Shown: positions 16,217-17,225 of the stretch, piece after piece
Position numbering within the stretch: position 1 is the first letter of the stretch
Layout: every line of letters starts with the position of its first letter
Assembly (NCBI GenBank): GCA_002437285.1
Contig: DJOV01000050.1
Span: 1 to 17,225 of the forward strand
DNA from: Prevotella sp. UBA6429
GTDB lineage: Bacteria > Bacteroidota > Bacteroidia > Bacteroidales > Bacteroidaceae
Length of the DNA stretch: 17,225 bases
Direction of reading: 5' to 3'
The notes under the pieces: model-generated
What the model was told of the DNA's origin: nothing
What the model saw: the letters and a program-made list of their open reading frames with translations, nothing else
Databases searched by the model: none
Program-made: the position numbers and the translations under genes

Positions 16217-16468
16217 TTAGCTATTGTTGGGCAATTTAATATAAACCATGGCGGAATCCTCCATTGTTGATTGCAAGAGGTCTTTCGCATCGACTTTAAG
16301 CACTCTTGCAATTTCCACAAGGGTTTCTATTGATGGTTGGGACCGATTAGTACACCATTTCGAGATGGTGGCATCGCCTTTTCCAAGTTGTTCGGCAAGC
16401 CATTTGTTGCTTTTTCCTTTTTCTGCCAGAACAACTTTAATTCGGTTTAGAGCTTTATTGTCAGCCAT
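16217..16468 (-). CDS. XRE-family HTH regulator (C-protein-like)
   Basis: This 83-residue protein consists almost entirely of an HTH_3/Cro-CI domain: RIKVVLAEKGKSNKWLAEQL (helices 1-2, 9-28), the recognition helix region GDATISKWCTNRSQPSIETL (31-50) and EIARVLKVDAKDLLQS (52-67), then a short tail. Such regulators sit first in many Bacteroidota restriction-modification operons, directly before a Dcm-family methyltransferase, and the controller (C) proteins of type II systems are of this type. It starts the minus-strand defence operon. A TAnnTTTG box and inverted repeats lie just upstream, consistent with self-regulation. The gene is intact although the methyltransferase two genes downstream is broken. 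Confidence 0.88.
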   Translation of the reverse strand: MADNKALNRIKVVLAEKGKSNKWLAEQLGKGDATISKWCTNRSQPSIETLVEIARVLKVDAKDLLQSTMEDSAMVYIKLPNNS

Positions 16469-16497
16469 AACTATATCATTTTAGAATGTTCATGTTA

Positions 16498-16505
16498 CAA
16501 AGGTA
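16498..16505 (-). promoter_or_regulatory. Predicted -7 box of the defence operon promoter
   Basis: The complement of 16498-16505 is TACCTTTG, a perfect TAnnTTTG box, about 30 bases before the regulator ATG. The -33 region at the expected distance (about 16525) is a poor match, as would fit a promoter that needs the regulator. It predicts a leader of about 20 bases. Confidence 0.6.
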
Positions 16506-16508
16506 TAG

Positions 16509-16607
16509 TTTTTGCACGTGAAAGTTCCCTAAAACGATAAATATTTTCCTGTTGAACGAATTGTTATCCGTTTGAAGTCACAAATATGCACTTTTAGGGT
16601 GCAAAAA
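16509..16607. promoter_or_regulatory. Nested inverted repeats upstream of the XRE gene, possible operators
   Basis: TTTTTGCAC (16509-16517) is the exact inverse of GTGCAAAAA (16599-16607), and CCCTAAAA (16527-16534) is the exact inverse of TTTTAGGG (16592-16599). GCAC (16588-16591) and GTGC (16599-16602) also form a short palindrome. The left arms lie beside the -7 box of the regulator gene, where a controller protein would bind. The pairing is seen; the operator role is inference. Confidence 0.45.
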
Positions 16608-16637
16608 AGACCTGATGCTATAATGGCAGACAGGTCT
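16603..16637 (-). terminator. Minus-strand intrinsic terminator
   Basis: Read on the minus strand, AGACCTG (complement of 16631-16637) pairs with CAGGTCT (complement of 16608-16614) across a 16-base loop and is followed by TTTTT (complement of 16603-16607). It would stop transcription coming from the repeat block on the right before it enters the defence operon promoter region. The stem is only 7 bp. Confidence 0.55.
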
Positions 16638-16663
16638 AATTATAGGGAAATGAGAAAAATCAT

Positions 16664-16689
16664 GGCTCTTCCGGAATTTGGCGTGACGA
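16664..16689 (+). repeat. Possible IS end, right copy (inverse of 677-702)
   Basis: It begins GGCTCTTCCGGAATT, the exact inverse of 688-702, and the match extends with a few mismatches to 26 bases. The element, if one existed, would extend to the right, so this pair does not bracket the interior as a composite transposon would. The GGCTCTT start recalls ISL3-type ends, but no transposase is visible. Confidence 0.5.
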
Positions 16690-16723
16690 GACCCATGGCT
16701 TGAATGTAAACCCATATAAACCC

Positions 16724-16976
16724 AGTTAAACCGCTCACGCCATTCATCAGTCCCTGTCCCACAGAGTGAAGCAGCACATCGTGCGAGACATGCGTGAGCA
16801 GTTCAACCAATTTACAATCCTACCGCGTGAGCGGTAAATTCGGTTTGCATTTCTACTGCGTGTGCTGTTTAACCAGTTTGCAGTCCTACTGCGTGTTGGG
16901 TTTCATCAGTTTACATTCCTGCTGCGTAAGCGGTTTATCCAGTGTGCGATTCTACTGCGCGAGCGGTTTAATCTGG
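16724..16976 (+). repeat. Palindromic repeat, right copy, with five 33-34 bp tandem units
   Basis: 16724-16843 aligns with 538-656. Full tandem units follow at 16811-16843, 16844-16876, 16877-16909, 16910-16942 (33 bp each) and 16943-16976 (34 bp), with a half unit before them. The unit consensus is about TTTACATTCCTACTGCGTGA then GCGGTTTAATCAG. In most units CTGC (or CCGC) and GCGG flank a four-base loop of GNRA form (GTGA, GTAA, GCGA). Units abut without spacers, so this is not a CRISPR array. Confidence 0.88.
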
Positions 16977-16983
16977 TTTATGG

Positions 16984-17108
16984 CCAGGGGTGCGGGAAGG
17001 CGGCGACAGCCGCCATGCGGATGTTTGCGGCATGGGCCGTGAGCCCCACTCACAAGGCCAATGACGCAAACGTCAGCATGAGCCCGTCAGGGCTTCCAGC
17101 ACCCCTGG
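16984..17108 (+). ncRNA. Candidate structured RNA: four-way-junction fold
   Basis: The outer stem pairs CCAGGGGTGC (16984-16993) with GCACCCCTGG (17099-17108), then after a G-A mismatch GGAAG (16995-16999) with CTTCC (17093-17097). Inside are three hairpins: GGCGGC-gaca-GCCGCC (16999-17014); a long one (17014-17080) with segments of 5, 10, 3, 4 and 5 bp separated by single G-A mismatches; and AGCCC-gtca-GGGCT (17081-17094). The one wobble pair is G-T on the plus strand but would be A-C on the minus strand, slightly favouring a plus-strand RNA. No promoter or terminator is identified and no known RNA family is recognised. A DNA-level role (folded transposon end) is the main alternative. Confidence 0.5.
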
Positions 17109-17132
17109 GGTTTATATCGGTTTACATTCAAG

Positions 17133-17225
17133 GCGCACACCATTGAATAAAGCGGACAATGTATATAAAAAAACAGGCGTTGTTTTCAACTTCGAAATCT
17201 TTTGGCCGAAATACGCGAATTTTCG
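17133..17225. other. AT-rich window end, no supported gene
   Basis: These 93 bases follow the right inverted repeat. They contain an A-run (17167-17173) and a TTTTGGCC near 17200 that also occurs inside MITE-like copy A (412-419). No open frame or clear signal is supported before the window ends. Confidence 0.4.

Larger units (their letters stand above)
16699..17132. mobile_element. 434-bp composite non-coding element bounded by 24-base inverted repeats
   Basis: The left arm (16699-16722, beginning CTTGAATGTAAACCC) and the right arm (17109-17132, ending GGTTTACATTCAAG) are inverse with one mismatch in 24. Between them lie the palindromic repeat start (16724-16810), five 33-34 bp tandem units (16811-16976) and the four-stem fold (16984-17108), whose last paired base abuts the right arm. 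No protein gene is supported. The layout suggests one unit, either a MITE/REP-like mobile element or a structured RNA closed by a long stem. Confidence 0.6.

Noticed and set aside
677..16689. Composite transposon bounded by the 26-base inverse pair
   Set aside because: No transposase or integrase is in the window, the interior contains ordinary chromosomal operons, and the ends point outward from the interior.
16811..16976. CRISPR array
   Set aside because: The units are 33-34 bp and abut directly; there are no unique spacers between conserved repeats and no cas genes nearby. They are degenerate tandem repeats.
16794..17146. Small open frames over the right repeat block (16794-17042 and 16862-17146)
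   Set aside because: Their length comes from the 33-base repeat period, which is divisible by three, and from the GC-rich fold. Products are repetitive cysteine- or leucine-rich strings with no family, and no start signals are seen.

Overview
The window looks like a chromosomal segment from a host-associated, fairly GC-rich Bacteroidota, most likely Prevotella or a close relative. The signs are promoters with the Bacteroidota -7 box TAnnTTTG (four candidates), A-rich leaders rather than strong Shine-Dalgarno sites, and gene families typical of that phylum. The genus is an inference, because no rRNA gene or other marker is present.

Layout. (1) 1-260: the 3' end of a gene whose product ends in a perfect 7-residue repeat, probably an Rpn-family recombination-promoting nuclease. 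(2) 261-720: intergenic repeats, including a MITE-like element (350-528), a palindromic repeat (538-656) and a possible IS end (677-702). (3) 976-6760: a four-gene operon for sialic acid use. A secreted esterase with two SGNH domains removes O-acetyl groups, an MFS permease imports the sugar, a lyase splits it to ManNAc and pyruvate, and an AGE-type epimerase converts ManNAc to GlcNAc. (4) 6937-8238: an AzgA/NCS2 purine permease with its own promoter and a strong terminator. (5) 8343-10638: on the minus strand, a Bcr/CflA-type exporter and a secreted alpha/beta hydrolase. (6) 10843-11033: a second full MITE-like copy, lying on the edge of a lower-GC island. (7) 11124-16468: a minus-strand defence operon in the order XRE regulator, 52-residue protein, broken cytosine-5 methyltransferase, McrB-like AAA+ NTPase, DUF2357/PD-(D/E)XK nuclease and a ScoMcrA-SBD-like protein. 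(8) 16599-17225: a dense non-coding block of inverted repeats, five 33-34 bp tandem units and a compact four-way-junction fold.

How the parts fit. The nan genes form a scavenging pathway for acetylated host sialic acids. No sialidase, outer-membrane SusCD-type porin or GlcNAc kinase gene is present here, so those steps must be encoded elsewhere. The defence operon resembles the McrBC-type restriction systems of the LlaJI/BsuMI kind, but its methyltransferase is destroyed by a stop, a frameshift and a large truncation, while the NTPase and nuclease genes look intact. Either the nuclease needs modified DNA, another methyltransferase protects the host, or the locus is decaying.

The strongest candidate for something undescribed is the block at 16699-17132. 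It is bounded by 24-base inverted repeats and contains units that each can fold a small hairpin, several with a GNRA loop, followed by a 125-nt fold of four stems. It could be a structured RNA, a REP/MITE-type mobile element, or both.
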